A program made the translations under genes and the position numbers. The notes beneath the pieces were generated by a model that was not told where the DNA came from, did not search any database, and saw only the letters and a program-made list of their open reading frames with translations. Of a stretch of DNA of 64,000 bases, positions 1 to 7,558 are shown in pieces. Numbering within the stretch: the first letter of the stretch is position 1; the number at the start of each line of letters is the position of its first letter. The stretch covers positions 1 to 64,000 of the forward strand of contig NZ_QPLJ01000013.1 of NCBI RefSeq assembly GCF_003340555.1, given 5' to 3'. This DNA comes from Jannaschia formosa. GTDB lineage: Bacteria; Pseudomonadota; Alphaproteobacteria; Rhodobacterales; Rhodobacteraceae.

Positions 1-300
1 TCACAGTTCACGTCCTTTGCCTGGACGGACAGGCTGAAGCGCGCTGGCACCCGGATCTCCATGGACGGCAAAGGCCGCTGCATCGACAATGTCTTCATCG
101 AGCGCCTCTGGCGGTCCCTCAAGTATGAATGCGTCTACCTGCACGCTTGGGAAACGGGGTCGCAGGCCAAGGCTGCCATCGGCCAATGGATTGCCTTCTA
201 TAATCATCGGCGACCCCACACCGCCCATGGCGGGCAGCCGCCCGCCGTGGTCTACTTCAACACCATCAAAACCGATCAGCAGGCGCAGGCAGTAGCTTAA
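1..300 (+). mobile_element. IS3-type transposase OrfB, 3' fragment (cut by window edge)
   Basis: The frame is open from base 1 to the TAA at 298-300 and encodes the last 99 residues of an IS3-family DDE transposase (OrfB). The segment with 'DNVFIERLWRSLKYE' carries the catalytic Glu of the DDE triad, and the following 'FYNHRRPHTAHGG' is the typical IS3 C-terminal signature. Whether the 5' part (OrfA and the first two catalytic Asp) is intact cannot be seen. The element end probably lies in the next ~40 bases, just before or inside the 3' end of the neighbouring GH15 gene. The family call is from recognised motifs; the exact IS group is not resolved. Confidence 0.85.
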
Positions 301-339
301 ATATCCCCAAAAACTGTCCAAGGATCGGGGAGTAGCTCA
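301..339. repeat. probable right terminal inverted repeat region of the IS3-type element
   Basis: Directly after the transposase stop there is a short non-coding stretch containing 'aaaaactgtcc' and 'ggatcgggg'. IS3-family ends often carry a similar 'GGGG...GGACAGTTTTT'-like terminal repeat. The left end is outside the window, so the exact terminus and target duplication cannot be verified. The stop codon of the minus-strand GH15 gene (337-339) falls at the edge of this stretch, so the insertion may have reset that gene's last codons. Confidence 0.35.
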
Positions 340-2262
340 CGTCAGTGCCAGGACCGACTTGCGCGAGGAGCGAAGGCGGATGCTGCGGTTGCGAATCAGG
401 GCGAAGGCCAGTCCCTTTGCGCCTTCGGTGGCGCCGGCGAGGCGCTTCGCTCGATCGGCATTCGTGCCCCTGAGCGCCTCCACACCCTTCTCCTCGTGGA
501 TCTGCAGAAGCGACGCACTGGAGATCAGGGCCATGTGGGTGAAAGCCTGCGGGAAATTGCCGAGATAGGCGCCAGTATTCACGTCGACCTCCTCCGAGTA
601 GAGCCCGACATCGTTCGCGCGCGACAGGATCCGTTCGAACAGCGCACGCGCCTCGTCGGCCCGATCGACTGTCAGCAGCGCCTCGACGAGCCAGAAGCTG
701 GTCATGAAGAACGCGCCCTCGTCGCCTTCGAGTCCGTCGGCGCTGCGGTAGCGGTGGACGAAGTCGCCGGTCCGCAACTCGCGCTCGACCTCCCGGACGC
801 TGCGCTCCAGCAGCGGCAGATCAAGCGGCAGGCCGAGCAGCGGGACCTGCAGCAGGGCGGCGTCCGTCACCTCCGCGCCGTAGGACTGCACCAGGTAGGG
901 CGGGTCGCCGGTGCAGCCCTTCCCGAGGATCTCGCGCAGGATCTGGTCCCGGTTCTCCCGCCAGGTCGGGTTCTCGCCGAAGAGGCGGATCGCCCGGTCC
1001 AGCGTGACCCAGGCCATCGCCTTGCCTTGGGTGAAGTGCCTCGGCTCGCACCGCATCTCCCAGATGCCGTGGTCGGGGACGTGCCAGGTCTTGCAGACAT
1101 GATCCGCCACGCCACGCAGCAGCGCCGTCTCGTCGTCGGAGAGACGCGAGCCGAGAGCCACGCGCAGCTCCGCCCAGTCGAGCAACTCGCCGAAGACGTC
1201 GAGCTGCCGCTGGTCCGACGCTTCGTTGCCCACCCGCACCGGCCGGCTGTCGCGGTAGCCTGCCAGATGCTCGAGAGGATGCTCGCGCAGGAAGGGCTCC
1301 CCGTCGATGCCGTACATGATCCGGAGCGTCGAGCCCTCGCGCAGGCAGAGCCGCGACAGGAAGTCCGAGAACCGTTTCCCCTCGGCGCTGTAGCCCAGCA
1401 CCGACAGCGCGAAGAGCGCGAAGGTGGCGTCGCGGATCCAGCAGAAGCGGTAGTCCCAGTTCCGGCCGCCGCCGATGTGCTCAGGCAGAGAGGTGGTCGG
1501 CGCCGCCACGACCGCGCCGGTCGGCGCATAGGTCAGCAGCTTCAGCGCAAGCGCGCTGCGCAGCACCGCGTCCTGGTACTGCCCGCGGTAGCGCGAATAC
1601 TCGCACCATTCCGTCCAGAACGCACAGGTCACGTCGTAGAGCTGGTCGGCCCGGTCTCGCGGGTCGAACAGCGGCGCCACGCTCGTGAGCACGCAGGTCT
1701 GCGTCTCGCCCTCCTCCAGGACGACGCGCACCGAGGCACCGTCGGCCTCGCGCCGCGCCTCCCCGTCGCACCAGAGGGTCAATCCGCCGGCGCAGTCGAT
1801 CCGGCCCTCGCACAGGTTCATCTCGACGGGATCCGTCGACCAGCCCGGCCCGCGGGGCCGAAACTGCATCGTCAGGTCGACACGGCCCGATACGCAGCGA
1901 AGGCGCCGGACGATCCAGCCCGGCGCGTTCAAGGTGACATAGTCATGGACCGACGCCGTGCGAGTCCGGCCGACCGGCATGAAGTCGACCAGTTCGAGCG
2001 TGCCGGTCGCCGTCTCGAAGCAGGTCCTCAGGATATTGGTCCGCTCGATATAACCGCGCGTGACGCGCGTGGTCTGCTCCGGCTCGACGCTCCACGACCC
2101 GCCCTGCCCCGCGTCCAGCAGCCGAAAGAAGACCGGCTCGCCGTCGAAGCGAAGCGGCGTGCACCAGTCGATGCTGCCCTTGCCCGAGACGAGGGCCGCT
2201 CCGTGGCAATCGCCGATCAGAGCGTAATCCTCGATCGGCGGCTGGATATCTGCTTCGGTCAA
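337..2262 (-). CDS. Glycoside hydrolase family 15 protein (glucoamylase/trehalase-like)
   Basis: A cytoplasmic GH15 enzyme, expected to hydrolyse alpha-glucosidic bonds (trehalose or maltodextrins) with inversion. The N-terminal domain begins 'IEDYALIGDCHGAALVSGKGSIDW', and the catalytic (alpha/alpha)6 barrel carries the 'NWDYRFCWIRDA' segment, 'VGNEASDQRQLDVFGE' and the C-terminal 'GNFPQAFTH' box with the preceding 'YSEEVD' acid. About 641 residues, normal for bacterial GH15. I place the start at a TTG at 2262 because an AGGAGGGG ribosome site sits 7 bases upstream; an in-frame ATG at 2316 would add 18 residues with no homology and would overlap that site. The gene ends beside the IS remnant, so its last residues may be altered. 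Substrate is not resolved. Confidence 0.9.
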   Translation of the reverse strand: MTEADIQPPIEDYALIGDCHGAALVSGKGSIDWCTPLRFDGEPVFFRLLDAGQGGSWSVEPEQTTRVTRGYIERTNILRTCFETATGTLELVDFMPVGRTRTASVHDYVTLNAPGWIVRRLRCVSGRVDLTMQFRPRGPGWSTDPVEMNLCEGRIDCAGGLTLWCDGEARREADGASVRVVLEEGETQTCVLTSVAPLFDPRDRADQLYDVTCAFWTEWCEYSRYRGQYQDAVLRSALALKLLTYAPTGAVVAAPTTSLPEHIGGGRNWDYRFCWIRDATFALFALSVLGYSAEGKRFSDFLSRLCLREGSTLRIMYGIDGEPFLREHPLEHLAGYRDSRPVRVGNEASDQRQLDVFGELLDWAELRVALGSRLSDDETALLRGVADHVCKTWHVPDHGIWEMRCEPRHFTQGKAMAWVTLDRAIRLFGENPTWRENRDQILREILGKGCTGDPPYLVQSYGAEVTDAALLQVPLLGLPLDLPLLERSVREVERELRTGDFVHRYRSADGLEGDEGAFFMTSFWLVEALLTVDRADEARALFERILSRANDVGLYSEEVDVNTGAYLGNFPQAFTHMALISSASLLQIHEEKGVEALRGTNADRAKRLAGATEGAKGLAFALIRNRSIRLRSSRKSVLALT

Positions 2263-2615
2263 CGGTTCCCCTCCTGCATGAGACCCGAGGAAATGCCGGG
2301 ACTTGCCGGCATGCAAGGCTCATGGGCGATCGGCCCGGGCCGGAGGGCGCAGACGCGCGGTCGCAGGTCCCGTCCTCCCCGGCGATGCCGGTGGCCCGAT
2401 GGCCGCGAAACGGCGCCTGCCGTCGCGCCGCCAGGCTGCGGTGCTGCGTAGCCTGAGCCGAGCCGCCGGCGACGCAAGTTCCCAGATGTGTCGCAGGCCG
2501 AGCATTCACAGCCGGACACGGACACGTTCGGTCACGATATGCGGAGGGGCGCAACGCGAAGGACCCGGATCGGGCATGTTCCGGATATACGGATCCAGAC
2601 GTGGAGATCGAGCCA
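2263..2615. other. intergenic region between divergent GH15 and DUF3179 genes
   Basis: 353 bases with no convincing gene. It holds the ribosome sites of both divergent genes and a small perfect inverted repeat (ATGCCGG/CCGGCAT, 2293-2312). No clear sigma-70 promoter was recognised. Promoters for both flanking genes are expected here. Confidence 0.5.
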
Positions 2616-3632
2616 ATGAGCCACTACCCTCCCCCGAAACTTCCCCCGTTGGCTGCCTGCAGACAGATCCTGCGGATTCTCGCCGCGGCGCCCGTCGCCC
2701 TGCTCCTGGCGGTGTCGCCGGCGCTTGCGCAGTCGGACCGGTTCGAGCGCGCCTGGCCGTATACGGACTTCTCGCGGCTCGCGGTTGTCCTGGGCGAGGT
2801 CATCTCGGGCGGCCCCCCGCGCGACGGGATTCCCGCCATCCTAGACCCGGATTTCATCCGGGCCTCCGAGGAAACGCGGCTCGAGGATCGCGAACCGGTG
2901 ATGACCTACGTGCCGGACGACGGCCCGGCCCGGGCCTATCCGATCCGCTACCTGATGTGGCACGAGATCGTGAACGATGTCGTGGACGGCCGCCCGATCG
3001 CGGTCACCTTCTGCCCGCTCTGCAACACCGGCATGGTGTTCGACGGCCGGTTGGACGGGCGCACGCTGACTTTCGGTGTCTCTGGCCTGCTGCGCCATTC
3101 CGACATGATAATGTATGACCACCAGACGGAAAGCTGGTGGCAACAGGCGCTCGGGGAAGGCATCGCGGGCGAGATGACGGGGCGGGCGCTGACCCAGCTG
3201 CCGGCCTGGATGGAAAGCTGGTCGGCGTTTCTCGCCGCGCATCCGGACGGGCTCGTTCTCGACGAGCCGAACTGGCGCCGGGCTTACGGCACCAATCCGT
3301 ATCGCAACTATGACACGACACGTCCCTTCCTCTATTCGGGAGAAGGCCCGCCGCATGGCATCCCTCCACTGGAGCGCGTGGTGCGCGTGGGGGACCGAGC
3401 CTGGCCGCTCACGCGCCTGCGCGCCGAAGGCCGGATCGCCGAAGCGGGACTGACGCTGAGCTGGACGGAGGGTCAGGCCTCGGCGCTCGACACGGGCGAA
3501 ATCGGACAGGGACGCGAGGTCGGCAACGTCCGCGTCCGGGACGAGCAGGACAGGGAGGTGGCGCACGACATTCCCTTCGCCTTCGCGTTTCATGCCTTCC
3601 ACCCGGATGGCCAGTGGATGCTCGGAGACTGA
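2616..3632 (+). CDS. DUF3179 domain-containing secreted protein
   Basis: A protein of 338 residues with an N-terminal signal peptide: a hydrophobic stretch 'ILAAAPVALLLAVSPALA' is followed by Gln. The DUF3179 core is recognisable by 'VTFCPLCNTGMVFDGRLDG' and the 'LRHSDMIMYDHQTESWWQQ' block. DUF3179 proteins are widespread exported proteins of unknown biochemical role. ATG 2616 is chosen because GGAG lies 9 bases upstream; a GTG at 2601 is the only in-frame alternative nearby. The gene is followed after 6 bases by a membrane-protein gene, so the two probably share a transcript. Confidence 0.85.
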   Translation: MSHYPPPKLPPLAACRQILRILAAAPVALLLAVSPALAQSDRFERAWPYTDFSRLAVVLGEVISGGPPRDGIPAILDPDFIRASEETRLEDREPVMTYVPDDGPARAYPIRYLMWHEIVNDVVDGRPIAVTFCPLCNTGMVFDGRLDGRTLTFGVSGLLRHSDMIMYDHQTESWWQQALGEGIAGEMTGRALTQLPAWMESWSAFLAAHPDGLVLDEPNWRRAYGTNPYRNYDTTRPFLYSGEGPPHGIPPLERVVRVGDRAWPLTRLRAEGRIAEAGLTLSWTEGQASALDTGEIGQGREVGNVRVRDEQDREVAHDIPFAFAFHAFHPDGQWMLGD

Positions 3633-3638
3633 CGCGAG

Positions 3639-4184
3639 GTGCAGCGGATCGCCCGTTTCCTCACGCCCGCGGTGATGGCGACCCTGACGCGCCTCGGGTT
3701 TGCGGCCGTGCTGCTCCCTTGGTTCCTGATCGGGGGGCTGACCAAGATCGCCGGATCGACACTGTCCGTCGGACCGCCTGCCGGCATCTGGCCGCTGAGC
3801 CTCGGGGCCTATCACACCTTCCTGCCCGAAGTCATGATGCGGGGCGCGGTACCGACGGCGGGACAGCACGCGTTCGTTCTGGCGATGACGCTTTCCGAAC
3901 TGGTGCTGCCGTTGCTGGTCGTGATCGGAGCATTCGGCCGTGTGTTCGCCGTGCTCCTGATCGCCCACATCTGGATTGCGGGGCTGGCGACCGGGCATCT
4001 GCCCGGTGGCGGAAACGTCTTCGATGCCAGTCCATTCGATCCGGGGCCGGATCGGGTGGTTCTCTGGTCGATCGTGCTGCTGCACGTCGTTGCCTATGGC
4101 GTCGGGCCCCTGTCGCTCGACAGGCTGATCGACCGGCTGCGCCGAGGGCGCATCCCGCCCGCTCGACGCGGACGGGATGGCTGA
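3639..4184 (+). CDS. DoxX-like integral membrane protein
   Basis: A 181-residue polytopic protein with about four hydrophobic segments, near residues 15-38, 80-103, 104-125 and 140-155. The 'RLGFAAVLLPWFLIGGLTKIAG' opening is typical of DoxX/MauE-like membrane proteins, which are often linked to redox or thiol chemistry. The start is a GTG only 6 bases after the upstream stop, suggesting translational coupling to the DUF3179 gene. Family assignment rests on topology and the N-terminal pattern; the function is not known. Confidence 0.6.
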   Translation: MQRIARFLTPAVMATLTRLGFAAVLLPWFLIGGLTKIAGSTLSVGPPAGIWPLSLGAYHTFLPEVMMRGAVPTAGQHAFVLAMTLSELVLPLLVVIGAFGRVFAVLLIAHIWIAGLATGHLPGGGNVFDASPFDPGPDRVVLWSIVLLHVVAYGVGPLSLDRLIDRLRRGRIPPARRGRDG

Positions 4185-4188
4185 CGGC

Positions 4189-4755
4189 TCAGGCGACCTT
4201 ATAGGGCCCGAACACGTCATCCACCGGGGTTCCGGCGAGGGGGTTGACGTAGTTCGAGAAGGTCTTGCAGGCGATGGCGAGCACGATGCCCAGAACCTGC
4301 TTTTCTTCATATCCCGCGGCGAGGAACGCATCGACCGCATCCTTGCCGGGGTTGCCGCGCGAGACCACCATCGCTTCGGTGAACTTCGCCACGGCGTCGA
4401 GCTTCGCGTCGGGCAGATCGCCGCCGTCGCGCAGTGCGGCCAGACTGTCGGCGGGCACACCGGACTTCTTGTCGGCGATCATCGAATGCGCCGCGGTGCA
4501 GTAGGTGCAGCCGTTGACGCGGCTGATGGTCAGGAACACGGTCTCCTGCTCGGCCGGGGTGAAGCCGGTGGTTTCGCGGAAGTCCTTGTAGGTGCTCAGG
4601 TAGCCGCTCAGAACACCAGGGAGGTTGGCCATGTAGGTATACATGTTCGGCACGAAACCGAGGTTCGCCTTTGCGCCGGCCAGGAGGTCTCTGGCTTCAC
4701 CCTCGGCTGTCTCGAGGGTGGTCGGGGACATGTCGAGCAGGGGGTCGCGGGTCAT
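4189..4755 (-). CDS. Carboxymuconolactone decarboxylase family protein (AhpD-like)
   Basis: A 188-residue member of the CMD/AhpD fold. The active-site motif is complete: Glu71, Cys83, Cys86 and His90 in 'NGCTYCTAAHS', as in alkylhydroperoxidase D-type thiol peroxidases. The likely role is peroxide detoxification or a related thiol-disulfide reaction in the cytoplasm. The ATG at 4755 has GGAGA 5 bases upstream. It is divergent from a TetR-family gene, and the 20-bp palindrome between them (4821-4840) implies control by that repressor. Its stop lies only 4 bases from the end of the convergent DoxX-like gene. Confidence 0.88.
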   Translation of the reverse strand: MTRDPLLDMSPTTLETAEGEARDLLAGAKANLGFVPNMYTYMANLPGVLSGYLSTYKDFRETTGFTPAEQETVFLTISRVNGCTYCTAAHSMIADKKSGVPADSLAALRDGGDLPDAKLDAVAKFTEAMVVSRGNPGKDAVDAFLAAGYEEKQVLGIVLAIACKTFSNYVNPLAGTPVDDVFGPYKVA

Positions 4756-4820
4756 TGGACTCTCCAATATTTACAGAATGCTCGTTCCGTATCTTGTGGG
4801 CAGGCGGGCCTCCAGCTATT

Positions 4821-4840
4821 TTTGAAACGATCGGTTCAAA
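4821..4840. promoter_or_regulatory. TetR operator candidate (20-bp palindrome)
   Basis: TTTGAAACGATCGGTTCAAA is a palindrome in which 9 of 10 base pairs match; only positions 7 and 14 break symmetry. It lies in the short gap between the divergent CMD gene and the TetR gene and ends 1-13 bases before the possible TetR start codons. Size and symmetry fit a TetR dimer site that would block transcription in both directions. Confidence 0.65.
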
Positions 4841-4853
4841 TATGGGTGACACC

Positions 4854-5468
4854 ATGGAAGCCCGCAGCGACCCTGCCCGGCCTCGTGGGAGGCCAAGGAG
4901 CGTGAAGCCGGAGCAAGCGCTGGACGCCGCGATGCGCGTCTTCTGGGCGGAGGGCTACGACGCGGCTTCGATCGACCGGCTCTGCCGGGAGACGGGCATG
5001 CCGCGCGCCAGCCTGTACCAGGATTTCGGTGGCAAGGAGGGTTTGTTCCTCGCCGCCATCGCCCGTTACGTCGATACGCGGATCGGCCCGGTTGCGGATG
5101 CACTAGGTTCCGGCGGGACGCTGGAGGGCGATCTCTCGGCCTTCTTCACTGAGGTCGTGGCGCTTGCGACCGGCGATGCCGCGACGCCGGGCTGCCTGAT
5201 CTCATGTGTCCTGTCAGAGGTCGCAGGCGCGAACGAGACCTTCCGACAGGAGCTCGACCGCCGGTTCAGGGCGCTCGAGGACAGGATCGTGCGGCGCCTC
5301 GATCAGGAGGCCGCTTCTGGCGCGACCACGGACAAGCGGGCGCTGGCGGGCATGCTGGCGGCCGTCGCGCGCGGCATCATGCTGCGGGCACGCTCGGGCG
5401 CACAGGCACGAGACCTCGACGGAATCGCCAGCGTCGCCGTCCGCAGCGCCGTCAGGGAAGTTTCCTAG
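4854..5468 (+). CDS. TetR/AcrR family transcriptional regulator
   Basis: A 204-residue repressor. The N-terminal helix-turn-helix is clear: 'ALDAAMRVFWAEGYDAASIDRL' leads into 'GMPRASLYQDFGGKEGLF'. The C-terminal ligand domain ends 'GIMLRARSGAQARDLDGIA', as in the TetR_C subgroup that controls oxidoreductases. ATG 4854 is preferred because GGTGA lies 4 bases upstream; an in-frame ATG at 4842 abuts the operator palindrome and would have no leader. It probably represses itself and the divergent AhpD-like gene. Its TAG stop shares the tetramer CTAG with the stop of the convergent gene. Confidence 0.9.
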   Translation: MEARSDPARPRGRPRSVKPEQALDAAMRVFWAEGYDAASIDRLCRETGMPRASLYQDFGGKEGLFLAAIARYVDTRIGPVADALGSGGTLEGDLSAFFTEVVALATGDAATPGCLISCVLSEVAGANETFRQELDRRFRALEDRIVRRLDQEAASGATTDKRALAGMLAAVARGIMLRARSGAQARDLDGIASVAVRSAVREVS

Positions 5469-6025
5469 GTCCCCTCCTGCCCTTTCGAGATCGTCTTCCA
5501 GAGGTGCGTGTAGCGATACTTCCGGCGCATCTCGTCGGTCATCTCCATGACGCGGACATGCCGCTTGATGCCCGCCCCCTCGAGGATGCGGTTCATGAAG
5601 TTGTAGAGGGCCGTCACCGAGATCACGTCGAACAGCCCCTCCTCGCTGAACCCGGCGTCATAGACGGCTTGGGCATCTGCCGGACCTGTGCCCGCCGGAT
5701 CGACCGTCAGGCGGCGCACGAAGGCCAGAACCGGCTTCATGCGCGCCGGCAGTTCGGGATGGTCGAGGTCAATGCGGAGATCGCCGAACAGCTCCTCTGG
5801 GATGCCCCAGGCCTTGGCATGATCGCGATGGGCCGAGAAGCAGTAGTGGCACTCGTTCAGGGAGGACACGTAGGCGGCGATCAACTCGCGCTCGCCGACC
5901 TCCAGTTCGCTTTCGTTGCGCAGGACGGCGTCGTGGTATTCGAGCAGCGGCCGGATCCCGCGCTCGGGGAACTTCCGGAAGAGCCCGAGAAGCTCAAGGT
6001 TCGGAATGGATGGAAAATGCGACAT
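5465..6025 (-). CDS. Peroxidase-related CMD/AhpD-like protein
   Basis: 186 residues, with the AhpD-type active site in 'LNECHYCFSAH' (Cys59, Cys62, His66; Glu47 upstream). The overall pattern fits the 'uncharacterised peroxidase-related enzyme' branch of the CMD superfamily. It differs from the AhpD-like protein at 4189-4755 in length and sequence, so this is not a recent duplication. A GGAGGA ribosome site lies 4 bases before the ATG. It is convergent with the TetR gene and overlaps its stop by 4 bases. Likely role: thiol-based removal of organic peroxides. Confidence 0.85.
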   Translation of the reverse strand: MSHFPSIPNLELLGLFRKFPERGIRPLLEYHDAVLRNESELEVGERELIAAYVSSLNECHYCFSAHRDHAKAWGIPEELFGDLRIDLDHPELPARMKPVLAFVRRLTVDPAGTGPADAQAVYDAGFSEEGLFDVISVTALYNFMNRILEGAGIKRHVRVMEMTDEMRRKYRYTHLWKTISKGQEGT

Positions 6026-6196
6026 CTGTCCTCCGGCTGCCGTATGCCGTGATCGTTAGACAGTTCGTGCGTCGGGTCTGCCGCCGGTCGCGGGTCCTCG
6101 GTCGGAGAAGAAGCACTCCACCGGCGCCTTGTCGATCCGCTCGGCGACCTCTCATCGTCGCCGTGCGGGTCGATGGTCGCCCGGAGGCCGCCGTGC

Positions 6197-6766
6197 TCAG
6201 GCAAGCTTGAGCGAGGTGCCGTTGATGCAATGCAGATACATCCCCTCGACCGGAAGATGATGTCCGAGATGGGAGCCGCAGCGACGGCAATGCACCTCGG
6301 TCAGGGCGAGCCTGTCCACATCGATGCTCATCGCAGCGCCGTATGCGCGAACCGGCCCGTTCAGCGCCAGCATCACGGCGTTCGGCCGGGCATGGTGGAA
6401 GAACACCCAACCCTTGTCGAGCGGCTGAAACCAACCGGCATCGTACATCGGCAGATCACAGCCGCGGCACAGATAGCCCGGCTCGTGCGCCTCGCGCCAC
6501 AGCTCGGTCGATTTCGGCCACTCGGTATTGGCTTTGCGCAGGATGCCGTAGGCTTCCGTGTCGCCGTCAAGCACCTCCATCCACTCGGCCTCGCTACGAA
6601 TGATCTCGTAGGGATAGTCGGACTGTTCCGGAACGTACTTGGCGATCAGCTGGTCCGAAGGCGGACGGCTCTCTTCGGCGCGGACAGAGGAGGCGAGGCC
6701 TGAACCTGCGGCCATCGCGATACTGCTGGTCAGGAGGCTTCGTCGGGTAAGGCGGGTCGGAGGCAT
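6197..6766 (-). CDS. Exported MsrB-like methionine-R-sulfoxide reductase
   Basis: 189 residues, MsrB/SelR fold. The two zinc-binding Cys pairs ('CRGC' and 'CRRCGSH') and the catalytic Cys in 'LHCINGTSL' are all present, so it should be active. The N-terminus 'RLTRRSLLTSSIAMAAGSGLA' is a twin-arginine-like export signal, which places the enzyme in the periplasm; most MsrB proteins are cytosolic. The ATG at 6766 follows GAGG by 6 bases; a longer in-frame start at 6829 would bury the signal peptide. It fits the peroxide/thiol theme of its neighbours. The 171 bases downstream (6026-6196) show no gene. Confidence 0.85.
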   Translation of the reverse strand: MPPTRLTRRSLLTSSIAMAAGSGLASSVRAEESRPPSDQLIAKYVPEQSDYPYEIIRSEAEWMEVLDGDTEAYGILRKANTEWPKSTELWREAHEPGYLCRGCDLPMYDAGWFQPLDKGWVFFHHARPNAVMLALNGPVRAYGAAMSIDVDRLALTEVHCRRCGSHLGHHLPVEGMYLHCINGTSLKLA

Positions 6767-6888
6767 GAGGGATCCTCGGCTCACTTGCTTTGTTTCACCC
6801 TGCGGGACCGGAAGAAACTCTGGCATCACGATCTCCGGAGAGCGGTGAGAGCGGCTGCGGGAGACGCTCTGTCTCCCGCAGGTCCATT

Positions 6889-7143
6889 TCAGTTGTCGCG
6901 AATGATGGCTTCGATGCGACCCTTCTTCTGGGTATCGGCATCGCCACCCTCGATGACGTGCTTGATCTCGGCGACCTGCGACAAGGTCAGGTTGTCGAGC
7001 ACGTCGGTCGAGATGCCCATCCGCTCGAAGTCGTTCATCAGGGCGGTCGTGAGCATGTCGTAGCCCTGGCCCATCGACTGAGCCTGAGCCATGCCGCCAG
7101 TGGCGAGCAGGGTGGCGACGAGGGCTGCATTCATCAGTTTCAT
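6889..7143 (-). CDS. Small secreted protein of unknown function
   Basis: 84 residues. The first 22 form a signal peptide ('MNAALVATLLATGGMAQAQ'). The mature part is short, acidic to neutral and probably helical, with 'TLSQVAEIKHVIEGGDADTQKKGRIEAIIRDN' at the end. A strong AAGGAG site lies 8 bases before the ATG, so this is a real gene. I do not recognise a family. It lies upstream of and in the same direction as msrB-like 6197-6766, with a 122-base gap. Confidence 0.7.
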   Translation of the reverse strand: MKLMNAALVATLLATGGMAQAQSMGQGYDMLTTALMNDFERMGISTDVLDNLTLSQVAEIKHVIEGGDADTQKKGRIEAIIRDN

Positions 7144-7558
7144 GTCAGGTTCTCCTTTGGAGGTCCGGAGGGCCCCCGGCCCATCCGGGCGGCGTCCTCA
7201 GCTCTTCGGCTATCGTCTTCGCCGATCACGTTCACTGAACGAGACCGTCAAAAAACAGGGGAGTGATTTTTCATGCCGCGCGCGTGAAGCTGCTCCGCAT
7301 GCGAGCAGGACCGCGGGGTTGGCTGAGACGCCGTCCCTGGACGGCTTGCACTCGCCGGAAATCCCCAGAGCGAATGCGTCGCGCAGAAACAAAGCGAAGC
7401 AGGTTTCCAGATGATAACCGGCGAGCCCCGCAGATGTCAGACGGCGTCGGAGCGATTCCAGCGAGAACAGGGTTTCCGGCGACGTCGAAGGCGACAGCCT
7501 TCGGGCGGTCCGTTGGGCTTATCCTTCTGGTCCGGGCGCCATGCGGGAGTCGTCAGGT
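7144..7558. other. gene-free stretch between the small secreted protein and the truncated hydrolase
   Basis: 415 bases with no convincing coding sequence. It contains a perfect inverted repeat GCCGTCC-ct-GGACGGC (7330-7345), a short palindrome GTTCACTGAAC (7230-7240) upstream of the secreted-protein gene that could be a regulator site, and a T-rich run on the minus strand (7250-7275). No tRNA or IS end was recognised. Confidence 0.4.

Noticed and set aside
6026-6196. Open frames in the 171 bases between the CMD and msrB-like genes
   Set aside because: Arg-rich readings without ribosome sites or recognisable family; treated as non-coding.
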